Assembly: GCA_021404525.1 (NCBI GenBank)
Contig: JAAWWE010000009.1
Coordinates: 62,001 to 126,000 of the forward strand
Source: Rhodobiaceae bacterium
GTDB taxonomy: Bacteria > Pseudomonadota > Alphaproteobacteria > Parvibaculales > Parvibaculaceae
Length of the DNA: 64,000 nucleotides
Direction of reading: 5' to 3'
Shown piece by piece: positions 17,010 to 24,443 of this stretch; the stretch's first letter is position 1, and each line of letters begins with the position of its first letter. The position numbers and the translations under genes were made by a program. The notes beneath the pieces were generated by a model. It was given only the letters and a program-made list of their open reading frames with translations, ran no database searches and had not been told where the DNA came from.

Positions 17010-17618
17010 ATGTCTCAATCCGTGTCGGTGCAGACAAGTGAAAACAGAGCAAACAGACGCCAATTCGAGCGGACCAGTCTTTCGGTCGCTGGCCGTCTCA
17101 TGCTGCCCTCAGGGGGCGAATTTCCCTGTGACGTTGAAGACATCTCTGAAGGCGGCATTGCCCTTCATAGTCAGGCAGATGGAGAAATTGGCGACCGGGT
17201 CATTGTCTATCTCGACAGGCTCGGCCGGTTCGAAGGTCACCTGGTGCGGCGTTTCAGCGGTGGATTTGCCATCGAAACACGCCTTCACAATAACCAGAGA
17301 GCCCGCCTCGTAGAACGCATCGAACTGCTCAAAGGTCGGCCCAAGGGCCAGGGCATCGCGGACCTTCCTCAGCGCGCCCTAAGACGTGCGCCGACCAGCG
17401 AGGAAGCAAGTGAAGGGGCGCGGCTGACGATTGATGATGGTGAAGAGGTGGCCTGCAAAGTCCTCGACATCTCCCTGACCGGTGCTCATATCAAGCTCCG
17501 CAATCGCCCCAAAGTCGGTACCCACGTGACAGTTGGGAAAACCCTCGGTCGTGTCGTTCGGCACACAGACGAAGGCATTGGAGTTGAGTTCCTCTCAACC
17601 GGCAAACTCGCAAGCTAG
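17010..17618 (+). CDS. Tandem PilZ-domain protein
   Basis: A 202-residue cytoplasmic protein with two PilZ domains. The first (about 16-108) has the basic RRQFERTSLSVAGRL and DISEGGIAL. The second (about 118-200) has DISLTGAHIKLRNRPKVG but a less obvious Arg motif at its start. Canonical PilZ c-di-GMP binding uses RxxxR plus (D/N)xSxxG, so domain 1 could bind and domain 2 may be degenerate. The ATG at 17010 has GGAGG 9 bases upstream. There is no partner enzyme nearby. A second PilZ protein is at 42978-43310. Confidence 0.88.
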   Translation: MSQSVSVQTSENRANRRQFERTSLSVAGRLMLPSGGEFPCDVEDISEGGIALHSQADGEIGDRVIVYLDRLGRFEGHLVRRFSGGFAIETRLHNNQRARLVERIELLKGRPKGQGIADLPQRALRRAPTSEEASEGARLTIDDGEEVACKVLDISLTGAHIKLRNRPKVGTHVTVGKTLGRVVRHTDEGIGVEFLSTGKLAS

Positions 17619-17693
17619 CCTGCACAAACAACGCTCCCTTTTTTGAGGCGATCGAACTAGACTGCCGCGCAATCAAAACAAGCGAGGCGCGGA

Positions 17694-18395
17694 ATGTCTG
17701 ACTCAATTCTGAACTATGATCTGAAAAATGGTGTGGCTGTCCTGCACATGGATGACGGCAAGGCAAACGCGCTGGGTCATGACATGATCTCTGCATTGTC
17801 TGATGCGCTGGACCGCGCTGAGAAAGAAGCCAATGCTGTAGTCCTTATGGGGCGCGAGAAGCGGTTCTGTGCAGGGTTTGATCTCTCCGTTATGTCCTCC
17901 GGGCCAGAAGCAGTCGGCAAGCTTGTATCGAGTGGGGCCCATCTCATGACGCGGTTTTACACATACAAACTCCCCATTATTTCCGCCTGTACAGGCCATG
18001 CCCTTGCCGCTGGTGGACTGCTTCTCCTGGCATCGGACTACCGCGTCGGCACGAAAGGGGATTTCAAAATCGGCTTGAACGAAGTCTCAATTGGCATGAC
18101 CACACCGCAGTTCCTGATTGACTTTGCACGAGACCGTGTCCCCACCCGCCTCCTTGCACAGGCCGTAGTGCACGCGCAGCTGTTCTCGCCGGATGACGCA
18201 ACAGAAGCAGGTTTTTTAGACGAAGCCGTTGCAGCTGATGCCCTTGAAACCACCGCTCTTGCCGTTGCGGAGCGATTGGGTGCCCTCCCCCAACCTGCTT
18301 TCGGAAACTCCAAGAAAAAGGTCAATGCAGACACAGTCGCGCATATCAACGCAACTTTGGACGCAGATTCCGCAACATTCGACGGGGCGTCATAA
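17694..18395 (+). CDS. Crotonase / enoyl-CoA hydratase family protein
   Basis: A 233-residue crotonase-fold protein. KRFCAGFDLSVM is the oxyanion-hole strand and TGHALAAGGLLLLASDYRVG the second. It is shorter than standard EchA (about 260) and lacks the GGLQRLPR-type helix. The acid/base glutamate position is occupied around LNEVSIGM. It is therefore an atypical crotonase that may be a hydratase, isomerase or thioesterase. It stands alone. Three others lie at 20115, 22908 and 39226. Confidence 0.9.
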   Translation: MSDSILNYDLKNGVAVLHMDDGKANALGHDMISALSDALDRAEKEANAVVLMGREKRFCAGFDLSVMSSGPEAVGKLVSSGAHLMTRFYTYKLPIISACTGHALAAGGLLLLASDYRVGTKGDFKIGLNEVSIGMTTPQFLIDFARDRVPTRLLAQAVVHAQLFSPDDATEAGFLDEAVAADALETTALAVAERLGALPQPAFGNSKKKVNADTVAHINATLDADSATFDGAS

Positions 18396-18470
18396 GGCTG
18401 GCCCCATCAGCCCACACACGGTATGATTCCTCTGCAGGTAGTCGATGATGACCCATCGAGAGGAGCTGTC

Positions 18471-19028
18471 ATGCACCAATCAAACGCGAAAGCCTTTGCG
18501 CAACCAACGAAGCCGCTAAGCGCATCTCAGCGAGCCGCTTGGGGAACCATCGTGGTTGCAACTTGTCTCGCTCTCATGATTGGCATGGCGACGCCGGCAA
18601 AAGCGGCATGCGATCCGACAAGCACAGAAGGTGTGATTGGTGGCCTCGCAGGCGCTGCAATTGGCGGCTTTCTCGGATCAAAAGTCGGCAGCGGCAGTGG
18701 CCGCACCTTCGCCACCATCGGTGGCGTGCTGGCCGGCGGGCTTCTGGGCAATCAGGCTGCAACACGCCTAACCTGCCAGGATCAGCAAGCGGTCTATTCA
18801 ACCACCCAATCAACACTGGAAGAATATCCCAGTGGCCGGTCCGCAACCTGGAACAATCCAGACAGCGGACATTGGGGCACAGTAACCCCAACCAAAACCT
18901 ATGTGGACAATCGAGGTCAGAACTGTCGGGAATTTGAACAGACCATCTATATCGACGGTCGTCCCGAAAAAGGTGTTGGTGAAGCCTGCCGTCAGCCAGA
19001 TGGATCTTGGCGCATAATCGACGGCTAA
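18471..19028 (+). CDS. Glycine-zipper surface protein (17 kDa antigen-like)
   Basis: A 185-residue exported protein. After a signal segment (GTIVVATCLALMIGMATPAKA) comes a glycine-zipper membrane hairpin (GVIGGLAGAAIGGFLGSKVGSG then FATIGGVLAGGLLGNQAA). A C-terminal domain follows, with TYVDNRGQNCREFEQTIYIDGRPEKGVGEACRQPDGSWRII, the signature of the rickettsial 17-kDa-antigen / RT0821 surface family. The start at 18471 is favoured by GAGGAG 7 bases upstream. It is probably an outer-membrane-associated protein of unknown role. Confidence 0.88.
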   Translation: MHQSNAKAFAQPTKPLSASQRAAWGTIVVATCLALMIGMATPAKAACDPTSTEGVIGGLAGAAIGGFLGSKVGSGSGRTFATIGGVLAGGLLGNQAATRLTCQDQQAVYSTTQSTLEEYPSGRSATWNNPDSGHWGTVTPTKTYVDNRGQNCREFEQTIYIDGRPEKGVGEACRQPDGSWRIIDG

Positions 19029-19084
19029 CACCGCTCTATCCTTCAAATTGGGAGACAAGGACAGAAGCCTCCGCTGGCCGAGGC

Positions 19085-19220
19085 TTAAGACGCCTGCTTG
19101 TCTACAATTTGAATAGAATTTCAGTATTTAAAAATATAGGAGAATTTTATTCTACGTTTATTAAAGTATAAATAAATAATGGAAAGTAAAATAGACTTGA
19201 TGTCAAAACATCATATGCAT
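19085..19220. promoter_or_regulatory. AT-rich intergenic patch with a palindrome
   Basis: The sequence is strikingly AT-rich compared with the surrounding GC-rich DNA, with no coding potential. It carries a perfect AGAAT-TTT-ATTCT dyad (19141-19153). The composition suits a promoter or a nucleoid-protein (H-NS/Ros/MucR-type) site in front of the LapG-like gene. That is inference. Confidence 0.5.
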
Positions 19221-19257
19221 GATGGCCAATACAAATCGACAGATTGGGATTGGTTAC

Positions 19258-20010
19258 ATGTATTTATTGCGTATTACTGCAGGGTTTGCGGGAGCCCTCC
19301 TTCTCGCAGCGTGCGGGACAGGCTCGCCGGGTGATCCCGGCTCTACAGCCACGATCAGTGGCCTATCGTCTGAGATGCCTTATGCGGCGCCATCAACGGC
19401 ACCGACCTTCATCGCACGGGGAAATGCGATGCCGGTTGGAGCTGAAACTGCGCCCCCCTTTGGTTTTGTAGGCTTCTGTCAACGCCATCCCAGCGATTGC
19501 GTAGGAAGCTCCTCAAGACCGGCGTCCCTGACTTTGACAGACAGGCGCTGGAACCAGCTGCAGGAAGTGAACAGACAGGTAAATAGATCGGTAACGCCGG
19601 TCGAAGACGCGGATCTCTACAACACGCCAGAATGGTGGGCCTATCCCGCGGCGAGCGGCGGCGACTGTGAAGACTATGTCCTGTTGAAACGCCGAGAACT
19701 GATTGAGCGAGGCTGGCCAGCTGACTCGCTTCTAATCTCAGTCGTGAAAGAACAAAACGGCGCGGGACATGCTGTCCTCTTGGTTGTTACAGCGGAAGGC
19801 GAATATGTGCTCGACAATAAAACCCGCCATATCCGACTCTGGCAGGAAACCCCTTACACCTGGGTGAAGCGTCAATCCCGCCATCATCCTTATGTGTGGG
19901 TAAGAACCGGCGATGGGCGCGGCGGCAAAAGTGCAGCGCTCGAGGAGCACGATCTTATGGCGCCTATCTCAGAGCCCATTTCGCCCCTACGACCGGCTCT
20001 TTTCTCGTAA
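19258..20010 (+). CDS. Transglutaminase-like cysteine peptidase (BTLCP/LapG family) lipoprotein
   Basis: A 250-residue periplasmic protein with a signal peptide ending in the lipobox LAAC (LLLAACGTG). The catalytic triad of the bacterial transglutaminase-like cysteine peptidases is visible: C137 in GGDCEDYVLLKR, then His in GHAVLLV, then Asp in YVLDN. The family includes LapG, which trims large adhesins under LapD/c-di-GMP control. No lapD or adhesin gene is in the window. The start is uncertain; the frame opens at 19219 without a ribosome site, and 19258 gives a compact lipoprotein signal. A lipobox is unusual for LapG. Confidence 0.88.
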   Translation: MYLLRITAGFAGALLLAACGTGSPGDPGSTATISGLSSEMPYAAPSTAPTFIARGNAMPVGAETAPPFGFVGFCQRHPSDCVGSSSRPASLTLTDRRWNQLQEVNRQVNRSVTPVEDADLYNTPEWWAYPAASGGDCEDYVLLKRRELIERGWPADSLLISVVKEQNGAGHAVLLVVTAEGEYVLDNKTRHIRLWQETPYTWVKRQSRHHPYVWVRTGDGRGGKSAALEEHDLMAPISEPISPLRPALFS

Positions 20011-20016
20011 TTCCCC

Positions 20017-20045
20017 GATCAGACTGACCCCCCATCGGTCTGATC
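20017..20045. terminator. First hairpin after the LapG-like gene
   Basis: GATCAGAC (20017-20024) pairs with GTCTGATC (20038-20045) across 13 bases, just 7 bases after the stop at 20010. It has no T-run of its own and is followed at once by the second, stronger hairpin. Confidence 0.5.
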
Positions 20046-20054
20046 CTGTCGAGA

Positions 20055-20094
20055 CCGGCCCTGCTTTCCCAGGCAGGGCCGGAACTCGGTTTTT
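20055..20094 (+). terminator. Intrinsic terminator after the LapG-like gene
   Basis: A 10-bp stem CCGGCCCTGC / GCAGGGCCGG (20055-20064, 20073-20082) with an 8-base loop. A T-rich stretch begins 7 bases later (20090-20094). It lies between convergent genes and is oriented for the plus-strand transcript. Confidence 0.75.
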
Positions 20095-20114
20095 CTTATG
20101 CAGTCAACGACGCG

Positions 20115-20894
20115 TCAGCGCCCTTTCCACTGCGGCGCACGCTTCTCAGCAAAGGCTTTCGGCCCTTCGATCAAGTCCTCGCTCTTAAAGAGAGCCCCCA
20201 CGGCTGGGTAATGGCCGGTGACCGCTTTCTCAAGGTTGGCTTCATCAAGCCCCTGATAGACAGATTCTTTTGACGCCCGGATCGACATTGGCGAACAGGC
20301 CATAATCTGCGCAGCCCATTTCTTGGCTGTCTCCATAAGATCAGCAGCAGGCACCACCTCATTTACAAACCCGAGTGATTGGCCTTCAGCAGCTGGAACT
20401 GTGCGACCGGTCAGGATCATACCCATCGCCTGTTTAACCGGGATCTGGCGCGGCAAACGATGAAGACCACCGGCCAAGGCAGCAAGACCAACCTTTGGCT
20501 CCGGCAGTGCAAATGTCGCTTTGTCAGAGGCGATAATCAGATCTGCTGCCAGCGCAATTTCAAATCCGCCGCCCATGGCGACCCCATTCACAGCGGCAAT
20601 AACAGGCTTTGCCATATCGTAACGCGCGGTGAGACCCGCAAAGCCGGTGTCCGGCACTTCCAGCTTGTTGCCTTCGGCTTGCCATTTGAGGTCATTCCCG
20701 GCGCTAAACGCCCGATCGCCCGCACCCGTGATGATCGCAACCCAAAGGTCAGGATCTGCGGCGAAATCATCAAAGGCTTTGGCCAATTCAAAATTCGCTG
20801 GCGGGTGAAGAGCGTTCATCCGGTCCGGTCTGTTCATTGTCACAATGAGCAGATGTCCATCCTTTTCGACGGTGCAATGTTCATAATCAGCCAT
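20115..20894 (-). CDS. Enoyl-CoA hydratase/isomerase family protein
   Basis: A 259-residue crotonase. DRAFSAGNDLKWQ and VNGVAMGGGFEIALAADLIIAS are the oxyanion-hole motifs; FALPEPKVGLAALAGGLHRLPRQIP is the acid/base helix region, with Glu in LPEPKVG. The C-terminus KAFAEKRAPQWKGR is typical of acyl-CoA hydratases. It is close in style to carnitinyl-CoA dehydratase (CaiD)-type enzymes, but no cai genes are near. It probably acts in fatty-acid or side-chain beta-oxidation. Confidence 0.93.
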   Translation of the reverse strand: MADYEHCTVEKDGHLLIVTMNRPDRMNALHPPANFELAKAFDDFAADPDLWVAIITGAGDRAFSAGNDLKWQAEGNKLEVPDTGFAGLTARYDMAKPVIAAVNGVAMGGGFEIALAADLIIASDKATFALPEPKVGLAALAGGLHRLPRQIPVKQAMGMILTGRTVPAAEGQSLGFVNEVVPAADLMETAKKWAAQIMACSPMSIRASKESVYQGLDEANLEKAVTGHYPAVGALFKSEDLIEGPKAFAEKRAPQWKGR

Positions 20895-21115
20895 TCGACG
20901 CCTCCAAATATCGTTTTGAACTCAATTTTGGCGCGACTTTGCCTTGCGACAGGCGGGCTCGCAACCATGCGGCCAAAAACGCAGGGGATTGCGCCAATCT
21001 GGAAACGAATTCTAAACCACAAATTCATAAAGTATGAACGGGTGGCGCCTCATACTGACCCAAAGTTTATAGACAAGGCCTAGCCGCCTGATCGGCAGGC
21101 CTGCGATCAGAGCAA

Positions 21116-21757
21116 ATGACGATGCAAAACAGTGCAGATCAAATGGATGACATGGCTCCCGAAGCTCAGGCTGAGGTGCCAGAAGACCGTGTGCTCGCTG
21201 ACGGGCACTGGTCGCTGAAACATGGTGATGACGTCTACGGTCCTTACACATTCGAAGCGATGGAAACCTACATCTCTGAGGGACGCGTCGCCGGCCATTC
21301 CGTGATTGCACCCTCTGGCACTGAAGATTGGACCGAAGCCAAAGACGTCGCCATGTTCGCTGGTTTTTTTGATGAGGAAAAATCAAAAGTAACAGCAAGC
21401 ACGCCGTCCCACCCGCAAGACAGGCGGACAGTTTATGGTCCCAAAAAGGGCCAGGTGGATCGACGCAAACGTCCTGACACCTCGAACTTCCTGATAATCA
21501 CGGATATCAAATCGCGCCATGGCGCAACGCTTGAGCAGTCCATCATGTCGCTGGGTGCCGCGCTCAAAGTGGCAAACAATGCCTGGGTGGTGAACTGTAA
21601 GGGCACGGCCCCTGGTCTCTTGAACCAGCTATCGAAAGTCCTCTCAAGTCAGGATGGCCTCTTCATAGCCGACGCCACGCGAGACCGGACTGCTTGGTAC
21701 AATTTTGGACCAGAAACCGACGCGAAGATCCGTCGCGTCTGGCGTCGCCCCGTCTGA
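21116..21757 (+). CDS. GYF_2 domain fused to a SinR/Cas2-like domain
   Basis: A 213-residue protein. Residues 30-82 match a GYF_2 domain (HWSLKHGDDVYGPYTFEAME, TYISEGRVAGHSVIAP, DWTEA), a small peptide- or protein-binding module. A charged linker (90-120) follows. Residues 123-198 (FLIITDIKSRHGATLEQSIM, AWVVNCKGTAPGLLNQLSKV, SSQDGLFIADATRDRTAWYNF) resemble the SinR/DUF-type ferredoxin-like fold related to Cas2 and VapD. The catalytic Asp of Cas2 is not clearly placed. I see no CRISPR or toxin partner. The start is uncertain between two close ATGs. It converges on the next gene with a 10-base gap. Function unknown. Confidence 0.75.
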   Translation: MTMQNSADQMDDMAPEAQAEVPEDRVLADGHWSLKHGDDVYGPYTFEAMETYISEGRVAGHSVIAPSGTEDWTEAKDVAMFAGFFDEEKSKVTASTPSHPQDRRTVYGPKKGQVDRRKRPDTSNFLIITDIKSRHGATLEQSIMSLGAALKVANNAWVVNCKGTAPGLLNQLSKVLSSQDGLFIADATRDRTAWYNFGPETDAKIRRVWRRPV

Positions 21758-21767
21758 TCCCATTTAG

Positions 21768-22847
21768 CTAGTTGATGGTTGGTCTGGCCCGAGGCACATA
21801 GCCTCGCATTTGTCCTTCACTTACCTCACTCCGCCGACCGGGTCGTGTACGAGGTATTTTCCTGGACCCCTCAGAAACATCTACGCTCCCTGCATTTGGT
21901 GCTACATCAGAGCTCGACAAAGTCGTAACCGTTGATGTCGGCGCGAGCGGAACGGGTGCTCCCTGCACCACTTCAGGGGCCCCAAACGGTTCATCGCCGA
22001 CAAGAGCGCGCATAATGTCTTCCGCCCGCCGCCAGCGTAGCATCAGTGGGCCGCTCATCGCACTCACATCCGCACATTTGGTTTCCGGAGACAGTCCCCG
22101 ATCACATTTCACTGTTTCCCGAATGAGCTCCAACTGAAAATTCGACTTCCTCAAAAACTCATTGAGCAAACCGGCATCACGGACAGCCGTGATAGAACTG
22201 AGATAGGCCCCGCAATCTGTACGCTGCCGTTCGAGCATCTGATCCAGGTCTGCAGTGGCAAAGACATTATTCGGCGGCGAGGTCGTACACACCCGCCAAA
22301 GAACTTCAGCTGCGGCATGATCAAAAAGCTGAATAAGCTCTCGGTAGCGGCTTTCGAGTGAGACATAGATCCGCGCCATGTCAGCCGGGTCCCAATCACG
22401 GAACGCGTCCACAAACTGAACGATATCAACATCAATTCCGCGCGGCGGCGCCGCGCGATACACAGAGGGCTTAGGAAGCTGAAGCCCCTTCTGCACAAAG
22501 GAATAATCGGTGGCCCCTGCAATATCAGGCTCTTGCGCCGGTGTTTTTGGGATGAGCAAGAACTGCACGCCCAGCGGACGTTCCTCGAGATGAAAAAAGA
22601 AACTCTGCCCTGAACGCTCGACCGATCCTTGTGCAGCATCACCAGTCCGCCGTCCGTTGAGTGAGAAGGCCTCACCGCGTCCCGAGTGAAACCGACCGAC
22701 CACGCGGTCGCTCGATTCCTGCAACGTCAGCGTCATGCCACCCGCAGTGCCAATCCCCTCGAACTGACCAGAAAAACCAGACGCAATAGCAGGAGACGCC
22801 CCGAAAAAGGCAACCGCAAAAAGGCACCACCTGACAATCTTCAACAC
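21768..22847 (-). CDS. Exported protein of unknown function
   Basis: A 359-residue protein with a Sec signal peptide (IVRWCLFAVAFFGASPAIA). A beta-rich N-terminal section (FSGQFEGIGTAGGMTLTLQE, VVGRFHSGRG, GDAAQGSVERSG) looks like a small lipocalin- or DUF-type barrel. It is followed by a helical region with several Cys (VCTTSPP, RTDCGAYL, VKCDRGL, TKCADVS) and a Pro/Ser-rich basic tail. I do not recognise the family. The preferred start is a GTG at 22847, with GGAG 10 bases upstream; a TTG nine bases further up is too close to that site. Confidence 0.75.
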   Translation of the reverse strand: MLKIVRWCLFAVAFFGASPAIASGFSGQFEGIGTAGGMTLTLQESSDRVVGRFHSGRGEAFSLNGRRTGDAAQGSVERSGQSFFFHLEERPLGVQFLLIPKTPAQEPDIAGATDYSFVQKGLQLPKPSVYRAAPPRGIDVDIVQFVDAFRDWDPADMARIYVSLESRYRELIQLFDHAAAEVLWRVCTTSPPNNVFATADLDQMLERQRTDCGAYLSSITAVRDAGLLNEFLRKSNFQLELIRETVKCDRGLSPETKCADVSAMSGPLMLRWRRAEDIMRALVGDEPFGAPEVVQGAPVPLAPTSTVTTLSSSDVAPNAGSVDVSEGSRKIPRTRPGRRSEVSEGQMRGYVPRARPTIN

Positions 22848-22907
22848 GAGGCCCAAGCTCCTATAGATCCGGGCTTACACAAACACATACTCTAGCGCGA
22901 AGCGTCT

Positions 22908-23723
22908 TTACCGGCCTTTAAAGTCCGGATCCCGCTTTTCAACAAACGCTGCCATGCCCTCCTTCACATCCTCGGTACGCAATAGTGGCAACAGCTGCAG
23001 ATAGACATGGTTTACATGCTCCCCAAAGGGTTCATTTAGCCCCATACGCATCATCCGCTTTGCAGATTGAACGGCTAGCGGCGCATTAGCGGCGATTTCC
23101 AAAGCGAGCTCTCTCGCCCGACCCATAAGCTGATCACCAGGAACCACTTCAGAGGCGAGTCCCCATTCAACAGATTCCTCTGCGGTCAAAGTCCGGCCGG
23201 TAAAAATGAGTTCCGATGCCTTCGACCAGCCCAGCAAACGAGGCAAGATCCAGGTTCCACCAGACTCTGGCACGATGCCACGCTTGGTGAAGGCTGCCGC
23301 AAGCTTTGCCGTGTCAGCCATGATGCGAATGTCGCAACCAAGGGCGGTGTCCAGACCATAGCCCGCAGCACCCCCATTGACAGCGCAAATCGTTGGCGTA
23401 TCCATGGCCTGCAAGGTCGTCGGAGGAGCATTCCGCAGATCCAGGTTTCTAAACCCACGATCTTCTTTGAGCATCCCGGTACCACCGGCCTGCGCTTTGA
23501 CATCAAGGCCGGCACAGAACGCGCGCCCATTGCCAGTCAACACCATCACCCGGACGTTCGGATCTTCATCCGCCTGTACGAACCTCTCCGCCATAGACCT
23601 TAGCATCGTAGGCGAGATCGTATTCATCCGCTCAGGTGCGTTGAGCGTGATGGTCGCGATATGATCAGAGACCTCATAGAGAACTTCGTCTGTGCCCTGG
23701 TCCAAATTATGTGCTTCGCTCAT
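22908..23723 (-). CDS. Enoyl-CoA hydratase/isomerase family protein
   Basis: A 271-residue crotonase. GRAFCAGLDVKAQ and VNGGAAGYGLDTALGCDIRI form the oxyanion hole. FTKRGIVPESGGTWILPRLLG is the helix that carries the catalytic Glu (PESGG). The C-terminus FVEKRDPDFKGR fits acyl-CoA hydratases, including the PaaG/EchA group. GAGGA lies 5 bases before the ATG. The carbonic anhydrase gene lies 43 bases further upstream on the same strand, so co-transcription is possible. Confidence 0.93.
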   Translation of the reverse strand: MSEAHNLDQGTDEVLYEVSDHIATITLNAPERMNTISPTMLRSMAERFVQADEDPNVRVMVLTGNGRAFCAGLDVKAQAGGTGMLKEDRGFRNLDLRNAPPTTLQAMDTPTICAVNGGAAGYGLDTALGCDIRIMADTAKLAAAFTKRGIVPESGGTWILPRLLGWSKASELIFTGRTLTAEESVEWGLASEVVPGDQLMGRARELALEIAANAPLAVQSAKRMMRMGLNEPFGEHVNHVYLQLLPLLRTEDVKEGMAAFVEKRDPDFKGR

Positions 23724-23766
23724 TCTATTCCTCGCTTACATCCTATGTGCGGTGCAAATATTTTTA

Positions 23767-24297
23767 CTAGTCGATGCGCTTAAGGTCCCGCGCATAGCGC
23801 TGCCAATTCTCAACATAGTGGGCGGCGGAGAACTCAAGGCCAGCCGCCTGTTCATCCGTCAGCTGCCGCACGATTTTGCCGGGCGCGCCCAGAACCATTG
23901 AGTTATCCGGTATATCTTTTCCTTCGGCGATCAGAGTGTTGGCTCCAATAAGGCAATTTTTCCCGATTTTCGTATTGTTCAGAATGATACTGCCGATGCC
24001 AATCAGGGAATTGTCTCCAACGCTGCAGCCGTGCAGCATGACCTTGTGGCCGATCGTGACGTTTTTGCCCAAGGTCAGCGGTGAACCAGGGTCTGTGTGA
24101 AGGACTGAGGCGTCCTGCACGTTCGAGTTTTCCCCGATCGTGATCATTTCATTGTCACCGCGGAGGACCGCGCCAAACCAGACACTGGCATTTTTGTGCA
24201 GGGTCACGTTTCCCATCACCTGGGCGTCAGGCGCCACCCAATAGTCTCCCTCGGCGGGCAGCGTTGGCTGGGCATCGCCCAAAGCATAAATCGGCAT
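23767..24297 (-). CDS. Gamma-class carbonic anhydrase family protein
   Basis: A 176-residue left-handed beta-helix hexapeptide protein. The three zinc-ligand histidines of the gamma carbonic anhydrase family are in place: H67 ([10 protein letters not shown]), H84 (TIGHKVM) and H89 (LHGC). The chain matches the PaaY/YrdA/CaiE subgroup in length, and the C-terminal helix ([16 protein letters not shown]) is usual. Whether it hydrates CO2 is unproven for most of this subgroup. The start at 24297 has GAGAG 6 bases upstream. Confidence 0.93.
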   Translation of the reverse strand: MPIYALGDAQPTLPAEGDYWVAPDAQVMGNVTLHKNASVWFGAVLRGDNEMITIGENSNVQDASVLHTDPGSPLTLGKNVTIGHKVMLHGCSVGDNSLIGIGSIILNNTKIGKNCLIGANTLIAEGKDIPDNSMVLGAPGKIVRQLTDEQAAGLEFSAAHYVENWQRYARDLKRID

Positions 24298-24443
24298 AAA
24301 CGTCTCTCTTCTTCGTCTCACAATGGCATCTACTATCGCATGGACGCAGGACAATGTCTCGGCGGCGGTTATTAGGTGTTGCCCTATGTCATAGCCCCTT
24401 CATGAGAAGCATTGTAAGCTGACTGCAAACATTCGAGGGCCTA

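Noticed and set aside
20379-21083. A 234-residue plus-strand ORF covering the crotonase at 20115-20894
   Set aside because: It is antisense to an enoyl-CoA hydratase with clear motifs, and has no recognisable domain of its own.
21116-21757. The SinR/Cas2-like domain as a sign of a CRISPR-Cas locus
   Set aside because: No cas1, effector, array or toxin partner is nearby, and the GYF_2 domain indicates a different context.
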